Position numbers and translations under genes: made by a program
Notes under the pieces: generated by a model
The model's input: only the letters and a program-made list of their open reading frames with translations
The model's database searches: none
Told to the model about the DNA's origin: nothing
Shown: positions 37,936-47,676 of the stretch, one piece after another
Layout: each line of letters begins with the position of its first letter
How positions within the stretch are numbered: the stretch's first letter is position 1
Assembly (NCBI GenBank): GCA_902788785.1
Contig: CADALT010000001.1
Coordinates: 248,001 to 312,000, forward strand
Direction: 5' to 3'
DNA from: an uncultured Ruminococcus sp.
GTDB taxonomy: Bacteria > Bacillota > Clostridia > Oscillospirales > Ruminococcaceae
DNA length: 64,000 nucleotides

Positions 37936-39915
37936 TCAGATATTGGTATCTTCCTTATCCTCTAAAACAGTATCCTTGCTCTCCGTTGTGTTTACAACAT
38001 CATCGGAAACAGTCTCTTTCTTTGTAAGGTCAACTGTATCATCCTTGACATCTTCGTACTCGGATGCAGGGATCTCACCCTTCATGAGCTTTTCAAACTT
38101 TATTCCGTCGATCTTCTCATGCTTCATCAGGTACTTAGCCAGTATATGGAGCTGATCCATATGCTCTGTGAGGACACGCTCTGCATTCTCGAAAGCAGTC
38201 TCAACTATAGTCCTGATCTCATTATCTATCTCAGCTGCAACATTATCGGAGTAGCTGGGGGTATTTGTGTAATCTCTGCCGAGGAATACCTCGTGATCGC
38301 CCTGACCGTAAACCACGGGTCCCAGATTATCACTGAAGCCATATCTTGTGACCATCTTTCTGGCGGTACCTGTAGCTCTTTCCAGGTCATTGGATGCACC
38401 TGTGGAAATATCATCAAGAATAAGTTTCTCTGCGACACGTCCGCCCAGCAGAACAACGATGTTATTATACATCTCATTCTTGCTGACAAAAGACTTATCC
38501 TTCTCAGGAAGACTCATGGTAAAGCCGCCTGCCTGACCTCTGGGTATGATAGTTACCTGGTGTACTTTATCCTCAGGCTGGCAATAGTAGGTACAAATCG
38601 CATGACCGCCCTCGTGATAAGCCGTGAGCCTGCGCTCCTTTTCGGTAACGACCTTTGACTTCTTCTCGGGACCTGCAACGACCTTTATCGAAGCTTCCTC
38701 GATATCAGCCTTAGTTATAGCCTTACGATTATTTCTTGCTGCCAGAAGCGAAGCTTCGTTAGCAAGGTTAGCAAGGTCAGCACCTGTAAAACCAACTGTA
38801 GATTTAGCTATAGTCTCCAGATCAACATCGGGAGCAAGAGGCTTATTCTTGGTGTGTACCTTGAGTATCTCTTCTCTGCCCTTTACATCGGGATAGTTGA
38901 CAAGTATCTGTCTGTCAAATCTGCCCGGTCTTAACAGTGCAGGATCAAGTATATCACGTCTGTTGGTCGCTGCCATTACGATTACCGAGTCGTTATCCTC
39001 GAAACCATCCATCTCGACCAGCAGCTGGTTCAGTGTCTGCTCACGCTCATCGTGTCCGCCTCCGAGACCTGCGCCTCTCTGACGGCCGACAGCATCGATC
39101 TCATCAATGAAGATGATAGCGGGAGCATTCTTCTTAGCCTGTTCAAACAGATCTCTTACTCTCGATGCGCCGACACCGACGAACATCTCAACGAAATCCG
39201 AACCCGAGATCGAGAAGAAAGGCACATTAGCCTCACCTGCAACAGCTCTTGCAAGCAGTGTCTTACCTGTACCGGGAGGTCCCAGCAGCAGCACGCCCTT
39301 GGGTATCCTTGCACCGATATCGGTATACTTCTTATTATCTTTCAGGAAATCAACGATTTCCTTGAGTTCTTCCTTCTCCTCATCAGCACCCGCAACATCA
39401 TCGAATGTTGCCTTTTTACTGCTCGGAGCGAGCCTGGCATTGGTCTTACCAAAGCCGCTCATCTTTCCGCCGCCTGCACTCTTCATCATAAAAACAAAGA
39501 AGAATATCATTACGCCGAACATAAGTATGGTCGGTATAAGATTGAGCCAGAAGCTGTTATCCGATACAGGTATCAGATCATACTTCAGCGGAGCATCGGG
39601 GTTTGCCGCATCATATCTCCTGCGGTAGTTCTGCTCATCATCATTACTGATAAGAACTTCTCTTGCAAAGAGTTCGGGGCTTGGGACCTTATACCTCAGC
39701 TCCTCTTCCTCACCTTTGAGCTTATATTTCAACTCACCTGTACCGAGGTCGAATTCAAACTCAGATACGTTCAAACTATCGAACTCGGAGATGACCTGAT
39801 AATACTTTACTTCATCATTTTTTGTGCCCATACTCATGAGCATATAAACAAGTCCTGTGATTATACAGATCGATACCAAAAGATATATCAGTAAGGACCC
39901 TTTTCCGTTTTTCAA
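37936..39915 (-). CDS. ftsH: ATP-dependent zinc metalloprotease FtsH
   Basis: Membrane AAA+ protease degrading unassembled or regulatory membrane and soluble proteins. 659 residues: membrane helix 8-27, an outside loop to about 120, second helix about 124-144, AAA domain with GPPGTGKT (212-219), [15 protein letters not shown] near 269 and the SRH arginine region, then the protease domain with HEGGH near 435 in place of the more common HEAGH, a variant also found in functional clostridial proteins. The C-terminus is polar. Adjacent to tilS upstream, the usual Firmicute arrangement tilS-(hpt)-ftsH with hpt absent. Confidence 0.96.
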   Translation of the reverse strand: MKNGKGSLLIYLLVSICIITGLVYMLMSMGTKNDEVKYYQVISEFDSLNVSEFEFDLGTGELKYKLKGEEEELRYKVPSPELFAREVLISNDDEQNYRRRYDAANPDAPLKYDLIPVSDNSFWLNLIPTILMFGVMIFFFVFMMKSAGGGKMSGFGKTNARLAPSSKKATFDDVAGADEEKEELKEIVDFLKDNKKYTDIGARIPKGVLLLGPPGTGKTLLARAVAGEANVPFFSISGSDFVEMFVGVGASRVRDLFEQAKKNAPAIIFIDEIDAVGRQRGAGLGGGHDEREQTLNQLLVEMDGFEDNDSVIVMAATNRRDILDPALLRPGRFDRQILVNYPDVKGREEILKVHTKNKPLAPDVDLETIAKSTVGFTGADLANLANEASLLAARNNRKAITKADIEEASIKVVAGPEKKSKVVTEKERRLTAYHEGGHAICTYYCQPEDKVHQVTIIPRGQAGGFTMSLPEKDKSFVSKNEMYNNIVVLLGGRVAEKLILDDISTGASNDLERATGTARKMVTRYGFSDNLGPVVYGQGDHEVFLGRDYTNTPSYSDNVAAEIDNEIRTIVETAFENAERVLTEHMDQLHILAKYLMKHEKIDGIKFEKLMKGEIPASEYEDVKDDTVDLTKKETVSDDVVNTTESKDTVLEDKEDTNI

Positions 39916-40011
39916 TCGATCACAACCTTTTGTTCTGAAATTTTTGCGGATAACCGCTATTTTTACCGAATAATTATAACTCTTATATGTGAAAACAGCG
40001 TGAAAATATGG

Positions 40012-41358
40012 TTATATTAACGGGTTTTCTGTGCTGTCTTCAAAAACGAGAACTCTCTTGGTGAACTCATCTATCCTGACCCTGTCGGCTGCGCCGAATC
40101 TCTCGACGAGAACTACCCCCTCGCTATCAGCAAGTATTACGGCAGAATCACGTTTATGTGCAGGAAAAGCCTGTTTCATCAATATCCTGACATCAGAGCT
40201 GAAATCTCGGTTTACAAGTCTGACCTTATCGCCTGCTTTACGTTTACGCAGAACAATCACACCTTTTATTTTATCATAATCCATGCATGAATTTGCAAAC
40301 TTTTTATTAACATTTTCAAATTTACCGTCAATTTCTATAATTTTGAAGAATATTTTCCTATCACCCCACAGAAGACTTCCGTTTTCGGGAACGACAAGTT
40401 CATCTGAGTCCGTTTTATCGGAGTTTTCTTCGGTATAGAAATACAAGATATCGGACTTGGTATATGCAAAGCAATTTGACTTGACAGATGCTTTTCCGCC
40501 TTCAGTTACCAGCTTATCGATAAGTTCAAGCTTATCCTGACTTATGGACACATTGTTTTCAGCAAGCATTCTCATTATTACCCTGCGCCTGATCGGATAT
40601 TCTGCATCTTTAAGAAGTGTACGGCTGTATCCTTCATTTTTACGGACTTTTTCCAAAAAATCATCTGCAAGTTTTTCCAAAAAAGCGCTGTCTTCACGGA
40701 GAAATCCTATTGTACCCGAAAACGTATCCATAAGCGATGGATTTATTTCCCTGAGAACGGGAATGACTTTGTGACGCAGCTTATTTCTGGAATATTCATC
40801 CAGAAGATTAGTTGAGTCAGTCACAAAATCCTGACCTTGTTCTTTCAGAAAATCTTCTATCTCTGCTCTGCTGCACTCAATGAGAGGACGAATGATATTG
40901 TCCCTCACAGGCGGGATCGAGCTTATACCTTTAAGTCCTGAGCCCCTTGCAAGGTTGAAAAGAGTTGTCTCCAGGCAGTCGTCAAGGTTATGAGCTGTAC
41001 AGATCTTATCAGCCTTTATATCAGATAAAGCTTGATACCTTAACAGTCTTGCACCTTCCTCCTCGGAGACAGGATGAGTTTTACAGTATTCAGGAACATC
41101 GACTCTTCTTACCTCGATCGGTATACCCAGACCTTTGCACAGTTCTTCACAAAAATGCTGGTCACGGTCTGCCTCTTCACCTCTTATGCAGTGGTTTACA
41201 TGGCAGGCTGTAACAGCGTATCCGAGCTTATGCAAACACAAAAGGAGCGCAGCGCTGTCTGCTCCACCCGAAAGTCCCACAAGCAAGCGCTCGCTCTTAT
41301 CAGTCATATGGTATTTTCCAATGGTCGATGCGACCTTTTTTACCAAATCAGTTTTCAT
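40012..41358 (-). CDS. tilS: tRNA(Ile)-lysidine synthetase
   Basis: Converts cytidine 34 of tRNA-Ile(CAU) to lysidine so that it reads AUA. 448 residues from ATG 41358; an upstream in-frame start (41397) would overlap dnaB by 50 bases and adds a non-conserved stretch. PP-loop ATPase motif SGGADS at residues 30-35; CTAHNLDDCLETTLFNLARG near 121 and GLKGISSIPP near 143 are typical, followed by the TilS substrate-binding and C-terminal domains (KGVIVLRKRKAGDKV near 355). Overlap of eleven bases with dnaB implies coupling. Confidence 0.93.
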   Translation of the reverse strand: MKTDLVKKVASTIGKYHMTDKSERLLVGLSGGADSAALLLCLHKLGYAVTACHVNHCIRGEEADRDQHFCEELCKGLGIPIEVRRVDVPEYCKTHPVSEEEGARLLRYQALSDIKADKICTAHNLDDCLETTLFNLARGSGLKGISSIPPVRDNIIRPLIECSRAEIEDFLKEQGQDFVTDSTNLLDEYSRNKLRHKVIPVLREINPSLMDTFSGTIGFLREDSAFLEKLADDFLEKVRKNEGYSRTLLKDAEYPIRRRVIMRMLAENNVSISQDKLELIDKLVTEGGKASVKSNCFAYTKSDILYFYTEENSDKTDSDELVVPENGSLLWGDRKIFFKIIEIDGKFENVNKKFANSCMDYDKIKGVIVLRKRKAGDKVRLVNRDFSSDVRILMKQAFPAHKRDSAVILADSEGVVLVERFGAADRVRIDEFTKRVLVFEDSTENPLI

Positions 41359-42721
41359 CTTTTCTGAAATCCAATCCTCTGAACAGGGTGTATTCACCTA
41401 TCCAGCTAAGCTTTACTGTTGATGTTTCACCGTGACGGTTCTTTGCAACTATACATTCCGCAACAGTCTGATCTTCGTTTGAGTCGGCATAATATGCATC
41501 ACGGTGCAGAAACATGATGATATCAGCATCCTGCTCGATCGAGCCCGATTCTCTAAGGTCCGACATCATCGGTCGCTTGTCCTCACGCTGTTCCGACTTA
41601 CGTGAAAGCTGCGAAAGTGCGATAACAGGCACATTCAGCTCCTTAGCCATAAGCTTGATCTGACGGGTTATCTCAGAAACTTCGTTTACACGGCTGGCGT
41701 GTTTGTTAGGTGACTCCATCAGCTGGATATAGTCTATGACCACAAGACCCAGATTATGCATTCTTCTGAGCTTTGCCTTCATTTTAGGCACGGTCATACC
41801 TGCACCGTCATCCATATAGATAGGCAGCTGAGACAGAACATCCGCAGCCTCTGCCAGTCTTGACCAGTCATCTTCTTTCATATCGCCGTTTCTGAGCAAA
41901 GTATTATTTACCTTTCCTTCTGAAGCCAGCATTCTCGAAACAAGCTGTTCTTTACCCATCTCAAGAGAAAATATGACCACGTCACGCTTAGTTGCTTTAC
42001 AGCAGTTTACAGCGATATTCAGTGCAAAAGCCGACTTACCCATTGCAGGACGAGCCGCCAGAACGATAAGGTCGGTCTTCTGAAGACCTGTAGTTATCTG
42101 GTCAAGCTGCTTGAAGCCCGACCTTGCACCAAGATGTTCCGATGCATCGGGACCCGATATCTCTGTAAGATGATGGAAAGTCTCAACTATAACGTCGCTT
42201 ATCCTTGTAAGACCGTCGGTATCTCTGCCCTGACGGATATTAAAGATCTTCTGTTCGGCGCTGTCAAGCAGCATTCCGGGATCGGAAGAACCTTCATTTA
42301 CACTTTCGATTATCTCGTTCGCCACACCGAGAAGTGAGCGCATCTGAGATTTTTGCAGTATGATCCTGCAATAGCTTTCGATATTTGCCGTAGAAGGCAC
42401 ATTCTCCATCAGCCCCGAAAGATATCTTCTTGCCATCTCGGCAGATTCAAAAATACCCATCGTGACAGCTTCATCGACAACTGTGATTATATCCTCGGTC
42501 TTACCCGTGGTATACATTTTCATCAGTATCGAAAAGATCTGCTGATGCTGCGGTCTGTAAAAATTATCGGGCTTTAACAGCTCCATCGCCTTTTCACGGC
42601 ATTGTACAGGATTAAGGAGGATACTGCCTATTACAGCCTCCTCAGCCTCCTGCGAGTAAGGCAGTGCTCTGCCAAAAACGGATGAACCGCTGACAGCTTC
42701 AAAATTATCTATGCCCGCCAT
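41348..42721 (-). CDS. dnaB: Replicative DNA helicase DnaB
   Basis: Hexameric replicative helicase (DnaC in Bacillus terms). 457 residues: N-terminal DnaB domain opening LPYSQEAEEAVIGSIL (about 20-35), RecA-like C-terminal domain with Walker A AARPAMGKSAFAL near 209-221, the segment VVIDYIQLM near 319 and the DLRESGSIEQDADII loop near 385. No intein insertion. Located directly after rplI, the standard rplI-dnaB order in Firmicutes. Confidence 0.96.
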   Translation of the reverse strand: MAGIDNFEAVSGSSVFGRALPYSQEAEEAVIGSILLNPVQCREKAMELLKPDNFYRPQHQQIFSILMKMYTTGKTEDIITVVDEAVTMGIFESAEMARRYLSGLMENVPSTANIESYCRIILQKSQMRSLLGVANEIIESVNEGSSDPGMLLDSAEQKIFNIRQGRDTDGLTRISDVIVETFHHLTEISGPDASEHLGARSGFKQLDQITTGLQKTDLIVLAARPAMGKSAFALNIAVNCCKATKRDVVIFSLEMGKEQLVSRMLASEGKVNNTLLRNGDMKEDDWSRLAEAADVLSQLPIYMDDGAGMTVPKMKAKLRRMHNLGLVVIDYIQLMESPNKHASRVNEVSEITRQIKLMAKELNVPVIALSQLSRKSEQREDKRPMMSDLRESGSIEQDADIIMFLHRDAYYADSNEDQTVAECIVAKNRHGETSTVKLSWIGEYTLFRGLDFRKDEN

Positions 42722-42758
42722 TAGTATCTACCTCTTGATGATATAGTTGATGCTTGGA

Positions 42759-43205
42759 TTATTCTTCTACTACCTTGACATTAACAGAGCATGATACTCC
42801 GTGTGTGAGCTTGATATTAGCCACAAAATCGCCGAATGCCTTGATGTCGGTGCTGAGGCTGATCTTCTTCTTATCCACATCAACACCGTACTGATCTTTC
42901 AGAGCCTCAGATATAACGCCGCCTGTTACTGCACCGAACAGCTTGCCGCCCTGACCTGCTTTCGCCTTGATAACAACATCCTTATCCTTGATCTTATCAG
43001 CGATAGCCTGATTATCGGCAGTCTCAACATCTATCTTATGCTGTTCCGATGCTTTCTTACCTGCAAGGTCATTGAGATTCTTAGCGTTTGCCTCTACTGC
43101 CAGACCCTTTGCCAGCAGGAAATTTCTTGCATATCCATCGGCAACGTTCAGTGTATCTCCTGCCTTGCCCGAGCCCTTAACATCTTTAAGTAAAATAACT
43201 TTCAT
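42759..43205 (-). CDS. rplI: 50S ribosomal protein L9
   Basis: Large-subunit protein that binds 23S rRNA. 148 residues from ATG 43205, which has AGGAAGG ten bases upstream; an in-frame GTG at 43214 sits too close to that site. The N-terminal domain has [17 protein letters not shown] and the family signature [13 protein letters not shown] near 27-39; a long connecting helix and a C-terminal domain (GGKLFGAVT near 83) follow. Part of the rnj-gdpP-rplI-dnaB-tilS series. Confidence 0.96.
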   Translation of the reverse strand: MKVILLKDVKGSGKAGDTLNVADGYARNFLLAKGLAVEANAKNLNDLAGKKASEQHKIDVETADNQAIADKIKDKDVVIKAKAGQGGKLFGAVTGGVISEALKDQYGVDVDKKKISLSTDIKAFGDFVANIKLTHGVSCSVNVKVVEE

Positions 43206-43224
43206 TTTCAACACGCCTTCCTGT

Positions 43225-45243
43225 TTAGATTGATCTTATATATTCATCGACTGCATCTGTCAGCATTTTCTTTGCTGAATCAATATCAGTCTTTATCTGA
43301 GCTGCCGCCATGGTCAGATGACCGCCGCCGCCCAGCGCTTCCATTATGACTTGTACATTATACTTACCCATGCTCCTTGCGGAGATATTGATAGTATCCC
43401 CTTGCTGATACATAACAAAAGATGCGCATACACCTGTTATGCCGAGCATTTCGTCAGCCGCCTGTGAAGCGGCGATCCTTACATTGGAGAAGCTGCCGTC
43501 TGCTCTTGCAAGCGCACATTTTCTGTATATCTCTGCTGAATTTATTATCTTGGACTTCTCATGATAAGTATCTATTGAGTTTGCAAACATCTGCTTGACA
43601 ACAATGGTATCAGCGCCCATCTTTTTAAGATAAGCTGCTGTCTCAAATGTTGTGACACCTGTTTTCATAACGAAATACTTGGTATCAAGCATTATGCCCG
43701 AAAGCAGAGCTTCTGCCGCATGGGCATCTATGCTGGTCCTGTCGCCCCACATCTCAATGATCTCGGTAACAAGCTCGGCAGCCGATGATGCACCCGGTTC
43801 AAGACACTGAGCTATAAGCGGCTCGATGCCCTTGACCATACGTCTGTGATGATCTATCACTACGATATTCTTCGCTCTCTCGATAATATCCTTAGACTCA
43901 ACAAGTTCGGGATTATGTGTATCCACCACGATCACCAGGGTATCGGAATCAAGTCTTTCAAGACCCTGTGACGGAGTGATATAATAGTTGGTGATCTCAT
44001 TTTCTTCGATATAGTCGATAAGCGATGTGGCAAGGTTTTTAGTCTTATCCACAACAACATAACATTCTGAAACTATCTTTCTCAAAGCACAGCAAAGTCC
44101 CGTTGCTGAACCAACACTATCCAGATCACCGAATCTGTGACCCATTATGAGCACACGTCTGAAGCCCTGCGCCTCATCAGCATCTGCTCTGTAATTGCCG
44201 ATGCTTTCGATACTGCCGGGTTTGATTATCTCCAGCAGAGTCTCTGCAAATATCCTGATCTTGACTCTGTTATTATTATCAGAACCACTGGATACGCCGC
44301 CGAAGAACCTGAATTCACCGTTCTCACGGTATGCAGCCTGGTCGCCGCCTCTGCCCTGACAGAGTTCAAGTGCCTGTTTAGCAAGTTTCTCACATTCTTC
44401 AAGACCCTTGCCTTCTCTGCCCACACCTATGGACAGCGTAACATTTGCCCTGCCGCCGATACGTATCTGTCTGGCAGCTTCAAGTATCCTGAACCTGTTC
44501 TCGATCTTTCTGGCAAGATAGCGTTCTTCCATAAATACATAGAAACGGTCGTCGGAAACTTTTTTAGCGATGGCGTTAGTGCCTTCGAGAAAACTTTCCA
44601 TAAGTTTCTCTATCTCAACAGCAGCGTGCGCCTTTTCACTCTCTCTTACATCGCTCATCAGTTCATCATAGTTATCAATAACAATGATTATCACCGAGTT
44701 ATGGGACTGATAAGCATCGTATCTGAGCTCGGTATACTCGGTTATATCATTGAAGTATACCATCGTAAGCTCATTCCTGACATCGGTACGCACTGCCTTT
44801 GCCAGATAATACCTCTTATTTACGCATATCTGACAGCCATCAGTCTCAAATGCCTTATTCAGGTCGATATTCATGATAAGGTCAAGCTTCTCGCCGTAAG
44901 GATCTTCCGAATATACCTTAGACTCAAAAAGCTTATTGAACCAGACGATAGTCTTTTCCTTATCTATTATAACGCAGGGCGCAGGAAAATGCACCAGAGA
45001 ATCACGCTGTGTCCTCACGGTCTGCGTTGTTAATCTTGAAACATACTTTTTTATCTGATTTCTGAAAACAAAAGCTTCCAGCAGCAACAGCAGTACACTG
45101 ACAACAGATAGTATCAGCAGCACACTGCCCGTATCTCTCCTCTCCTGTGTTGTATGGAGCAGGATAGAGCCTGCCAGCGAAAGCACCGCCAGAACAGCGA
45201 CAGTAGCTGACAGCAGCATACGGAAGCTATTATTCTTGTTCAC
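43225..45243 (-). CDS. gdpP: Cyclic-di-AMP phosphodiesterase GdpP/YybT
   Basis: Membrane phosphodiesterase degrading cyclic di-AMP. 672 residues: two membrane helices (about 12-30 and 39-58), a PAS-like domain, a degenerate GGDEF domain (about 170-310, where the GGDEF position reads SDDRF), and the DHH-DHHA1 catalytic region with [11 protein letters not shown] near 366, [10 protein letters not shown] near 440, VIDHHRRM near 463 and C-terminal [10 protein letters not shown] near 640. GTG start 45243 preceded by AAGGAG. gdpP-rplI-dnaB is a conserved order. Confidence 0.94.
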   Translation of the reverse strand: MNKNNSFRMLLSATVAVLAVLSLAGSILLHTTQERRDTGSVLLILSVVSVLLLLLEAFVFRNQIKKYVSRLTTQTVRTQRDSLVHFPAPCVIIDKEKTIVWFNKLFESKVYSEDPYGEKLDLIMNIDLNKAFETDGCQICVNKRYYLAKAVRTDVRNELTMVYFNDITEYTELRYDAYQSHNSVIIIVIDNYDELMSDVRESEKAHAAVEIEKLMESFLEGTNAIAKKVSDDRFYVFMEERYLARKIENRFRILEAARQIRIGGRANVTLSIGVGREGKGLEECEKLAKQALELCQGRGGDQAAYRENGEFRFFGGVSSGSDNNNRVKIRIFAETLLEIIKPGSIESIGNYRADADEAQGFRRVLIMGHRFGDLDSVGSATGLCCALRKIVSECYVVVDKTKNLATSLIDYIEENEITNYYITPSQGLERLDSDTLVIVVDTHNPELVESKDIIERAKNIVVIDHHRRMVKGIEPLIAQCLEPGASSAAELVTEIIEMWGDRTSIDAHAAEALLSGIMLDTKYFVMKTGVTTFETAAYLKKMGADTIVVKQMFANSIDTYHEKSKIINSAEIYRKCALARADGSFSNVRIAASQAADEMLGITGVCASFVMYQQGDTINISARSMGKYNVQVIMEALGGGGHLTMAAAQIKTDIDSAKKMLTDAVDEYIRSI

Positions 45244-45300
45244 CGACTGTCAACTCCTTCACCAAAAACTTACCGAACGAATTTCCATAGGCTTGCGAGA

Positions 45301-47238
45301 TCATATCTCCATGATTATAGGTAGTATCATAGGACTTCTCTTGGTCTTTCTGAAAATAAATTCCGAAAGATTATCCTTCATCTTGCTCTTTATAGCATTC
45401 CACTCATGCATATTTGAATCCAAGCAATTCTGCAAAGTTTCCGTAAGCAGCTCCTTAGCCTCATTCATAAGCTCCTCGCTCTCACGGACGTATACAAAAC
45501 CTCTTGATACAAGGTCGGGACCTGCAAGTATCTCTCCCACAGACCTGTCAATAGTTGCGACAGCTATGATAAGTCCGTCCTCAGCCAGATGCTTTCTGTC
45601 TCTCAGCACGATAGCGCCAACATCACCGACGCCAAGACCGTCAACTAGCACTTTGCCTGCGGGTACCTGTCCCGATATCTTCATATCAACACCATCGGTC
45701 TCGATGACATCACCTATACCTGCGATGATGATATTTTCCTCGGGAACACCAACAGACATGGCTGTCTGCTTATGCTTCATAAGGTGCTTGAATTCACCGT
45801 GTACAGGTATGAAGAACTTGGGCTTTGTGATGGACAGCATAAGTTTCTGCTCTTCCTGACAAGCATGACCCGAAACGTGTACCTCATACATCTTCTCGTA
45901 TACGACCTCTGCACCAAGCTTCATAAGATCGTTAACTACCCTTGTTACCAGCTTTTCATTGCCGGGTATGGGGTTTGCAGAGATTATTATGAAATCTCTC
46001 GGAGTTATAGACACCTTGCGGTGCTCATTCATGGACATCCTTGAAAGAGCCGACATAGGCTCGCCCTGACTGCCTGTTGTTACCAGAACTATTTGCTCGG
46101 GCTGGTATCTGCCTATCATATCAATATCGATAAGCACACCATCGGGCACTTTAAGATACCCAAGCTCAATGCCGACACTGATAACATTCACCATGCTCCT
46201 GCCGGATACAGCCACCTTACGTCCTGTATTTACAGCATTATTGATTATCTGCTGCACTCTATGGATATTGGATGCGAATGTCGCTATGATGATACGCTTG
46301 CCCTCTGCCTTAGAGAACAGCATTTCCAGACTGTCACCGACCTTGCGCTCGCTCATGGTAAAGCCCGGGCGCTCGGAGTTTGTGGAGTCTGACATCAATG
46401 CGAGCACGCCCTTGTTGCCAAGTTCGGCAAATCTGGGCAGATCGATTATTCCGCCTTCGATAGGTGTATAGTCTACCTTAAAGTCACCCGTGTGTATCAG
46501 CACACCTGCAGGTGTATGGATAGCCATGCCGACAGAATCGGGGATAGAATGGTTTACTCTTATAAATTCCACTGCCATACAGCCCATGCGAATGGTCTGT
46601 CTGGGTGTAACAGTAGTAAGCTTTACACTGCCAAGCAATCCGTGTTCACGGAGCTTGCCTTCAATAAGTCCGATGGTGAGCCTTGTTCCGTACACAGGCA
46701 CATCACTGAACTTTTTGAGAAAATAAGGCAGACCGCCGATATGGTCCTCATGACCGTGGGTTATTACCACACCACGCAGCTTTTCAAGATTTTTCTCGAT
46801 ATAAGTGAAATCAGGTATAACTATATCGACACCCAGCATCTCACTGTCAGGGAAAGCCAGACCGCAGTCTATGATGAACATATCGTTCGCACACTCGATA
46901 ACGGTAAAGTTCTTGCCTATCTCATTAAGTCCGCCAAGAGGGATTATCTTTACAGGTGTCCTTCTCTGGGGTTCTTTATTGTTTCTCTGTGAAGAAGATC
47001 TGGTGTTGGGTCTAAGTTTAGTGTTCTGTTCATTCTGATTTGAGGTCTTCCCTGCTTTGCCTGAACGTGACAAAGCCACACCACGAAGCTTGCTCTGCTT
47101 AGGTGTATATTTTCTGGAAGGCTTTTTTCTTGCTGGTTTTGGATTGTTATTATTCATACTCATAGCGCACCCGAATGCACACAAAGCACACAGGCGCAAA
47201 AAGCTCCTTTCATTATAGGGATCATCATCCCTTTGCAT
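45301..47238 (-). CDS. rnj: Ribonuclease J
   Basis: Metallo-beta-lactamase/beta-CASP ribonuclease with 5'-exo and endonuclease roles in mRNA decay and rRNA maturation. Catalytic motif HGHEDHIGG starts at residue 161 of the longest reading; HTGDFKVDYTP, SDSTNSERPG, the beta-CASP segment TTGSQGEP and PVHGEFKHL follow. An ~80-residue basic, Asn/Lys-rich tail precedes the enzyme core. The true start is uncertain: ATG 47238 has a poor site, TTG 47199 has AAAGGAG at good distance, and ATG 47163 is also in frame. A structured leader lies upstream. Confidence 0.95.
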   Translation of the reverse strand: MQRDDDPYNERSFLRLCALCAFGCAMSMNNNNPKPARKKPSRKYTPKQSKLRGVALSRSGKAGKTSNQNEQNTKLRPNTRSSSQRNNKEPQRRTPVKIIPLGGLNEIGKNFTVIECANDMFIIDCGLAFPDSEMLGVDIVIPDFTYIEKNLEKLRGVVITHGHEDHIGGLPYFLKKFSDVPVYGTRLTIGLIEGKLREHGLLGSVKLTTVTPRQTIRMGCMAVEFIRVNHSIPDSVGMAIHTPAGVLIHTGDFKVDYTPIEGGIIDLPRFAELGNKGVLALMSDSTNSERPGFTMSERKVGDSLEMLFSKAEGKRIIIATFASNIHRVQQIINNAVNTGRKVAVSGRSMVNVISVGIELGYLKVPDGVLIDIDMIGRYQPEQIVLVTTGSQGEPMSALSRMSMNEHRKVSITPRDFIIISANPIPGNEKLVTRVVNDLMKLGAEVVYEKMYEVHVSGHACQEEQKLMLSITKPKFFIPVHGEFKHLMKHKQTAMSVGVPEENIIIAGIGDVIETDGVDMKISGQVPAGKVLVDGLGVGDVGAIVLRDRKHLAEDGLIIAVATIDRSVGEILAGPDLVSRGFVYVRESEELMNEAKELLTETLQNCLDSNMHEWNAIKSKMKDNLSEFIFRKTKRSPMILPIIMEI

Positions 47239-47442
47239 TATTTGATTTTTCCGTTAGATATGATATCGGTACACGTTCACCGATCGACAGCAGCCTTGAA
47301 AGCGTCCACAGCTTTCACAGAAAGATCGTATTGTTGAAATGAGACTGCCTGTAAATTCCGCCCGAAGCCCGTCCGCACACGTACTGTACGGTGCATCATC
47401 AATGCAGGCTACGCTAAGGATATTATCCGAACAAAAATATCT
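47239..47442 (-). ncRNA. Structured 5' leader of rnj
   Basis: Between the predicted promoter and the rnj start about 200 transcribed bases are GC-richer than other leaders here and contain several possible pairings on the minus strand: GAAAGC / GCTTTC with a 7-base loop (about 47292-47311), a long-range GCCTG / CAGGC pair enclosing a GCACCGTACAGTACGTGTGC hairpin, and a GATCGGTGAACGTGTACCGATATC element near the start. No known riboswitch class is recognised. Autoregulation by RNase J is a reasonable inference. Confidence 0.45.
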
Positions 47443-47448
47443 TATTAT

Positions 47449-47477
47449 ATTTTACTCTATTTTTGACCGAATGTCAA
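47449..47477 (-). promoter_or_regulatory. Predicted promoter of the rnj operon
   Basis: Minus strand TTGACA (47477-47472), 17-base spacer, TAAAAT (47454-47449). Confidence 0.65.
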
Positions 47478-47578
47478 GTGCATATTCCACAAACCATAAG
47501 CAGGGTAAATTTTCGTACAGCATATGCATTATAATGAAAATTCAGAAAAAAGCTCTTTTCAAAAAGCTTAAAATATGT

Positions 47579-47584
47579 TATACT
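47579..47584 (+). promoter_or_regulatory. Possible -10 of pcrA
   Basis: TATACT with TTTTCA 17 bases upstream (47556-47561), about 90 bases before the pcrA start. Weak -35. Confidence 0.35.
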
Positions 47585-47676
47585 TAATTCTGTACTTTGT
47601 TCAAACGGTTATATCACAAAAAGATGTACAAATAGATCTTTATTTAGTATATGATGATACAGACGGAGGTATTACG

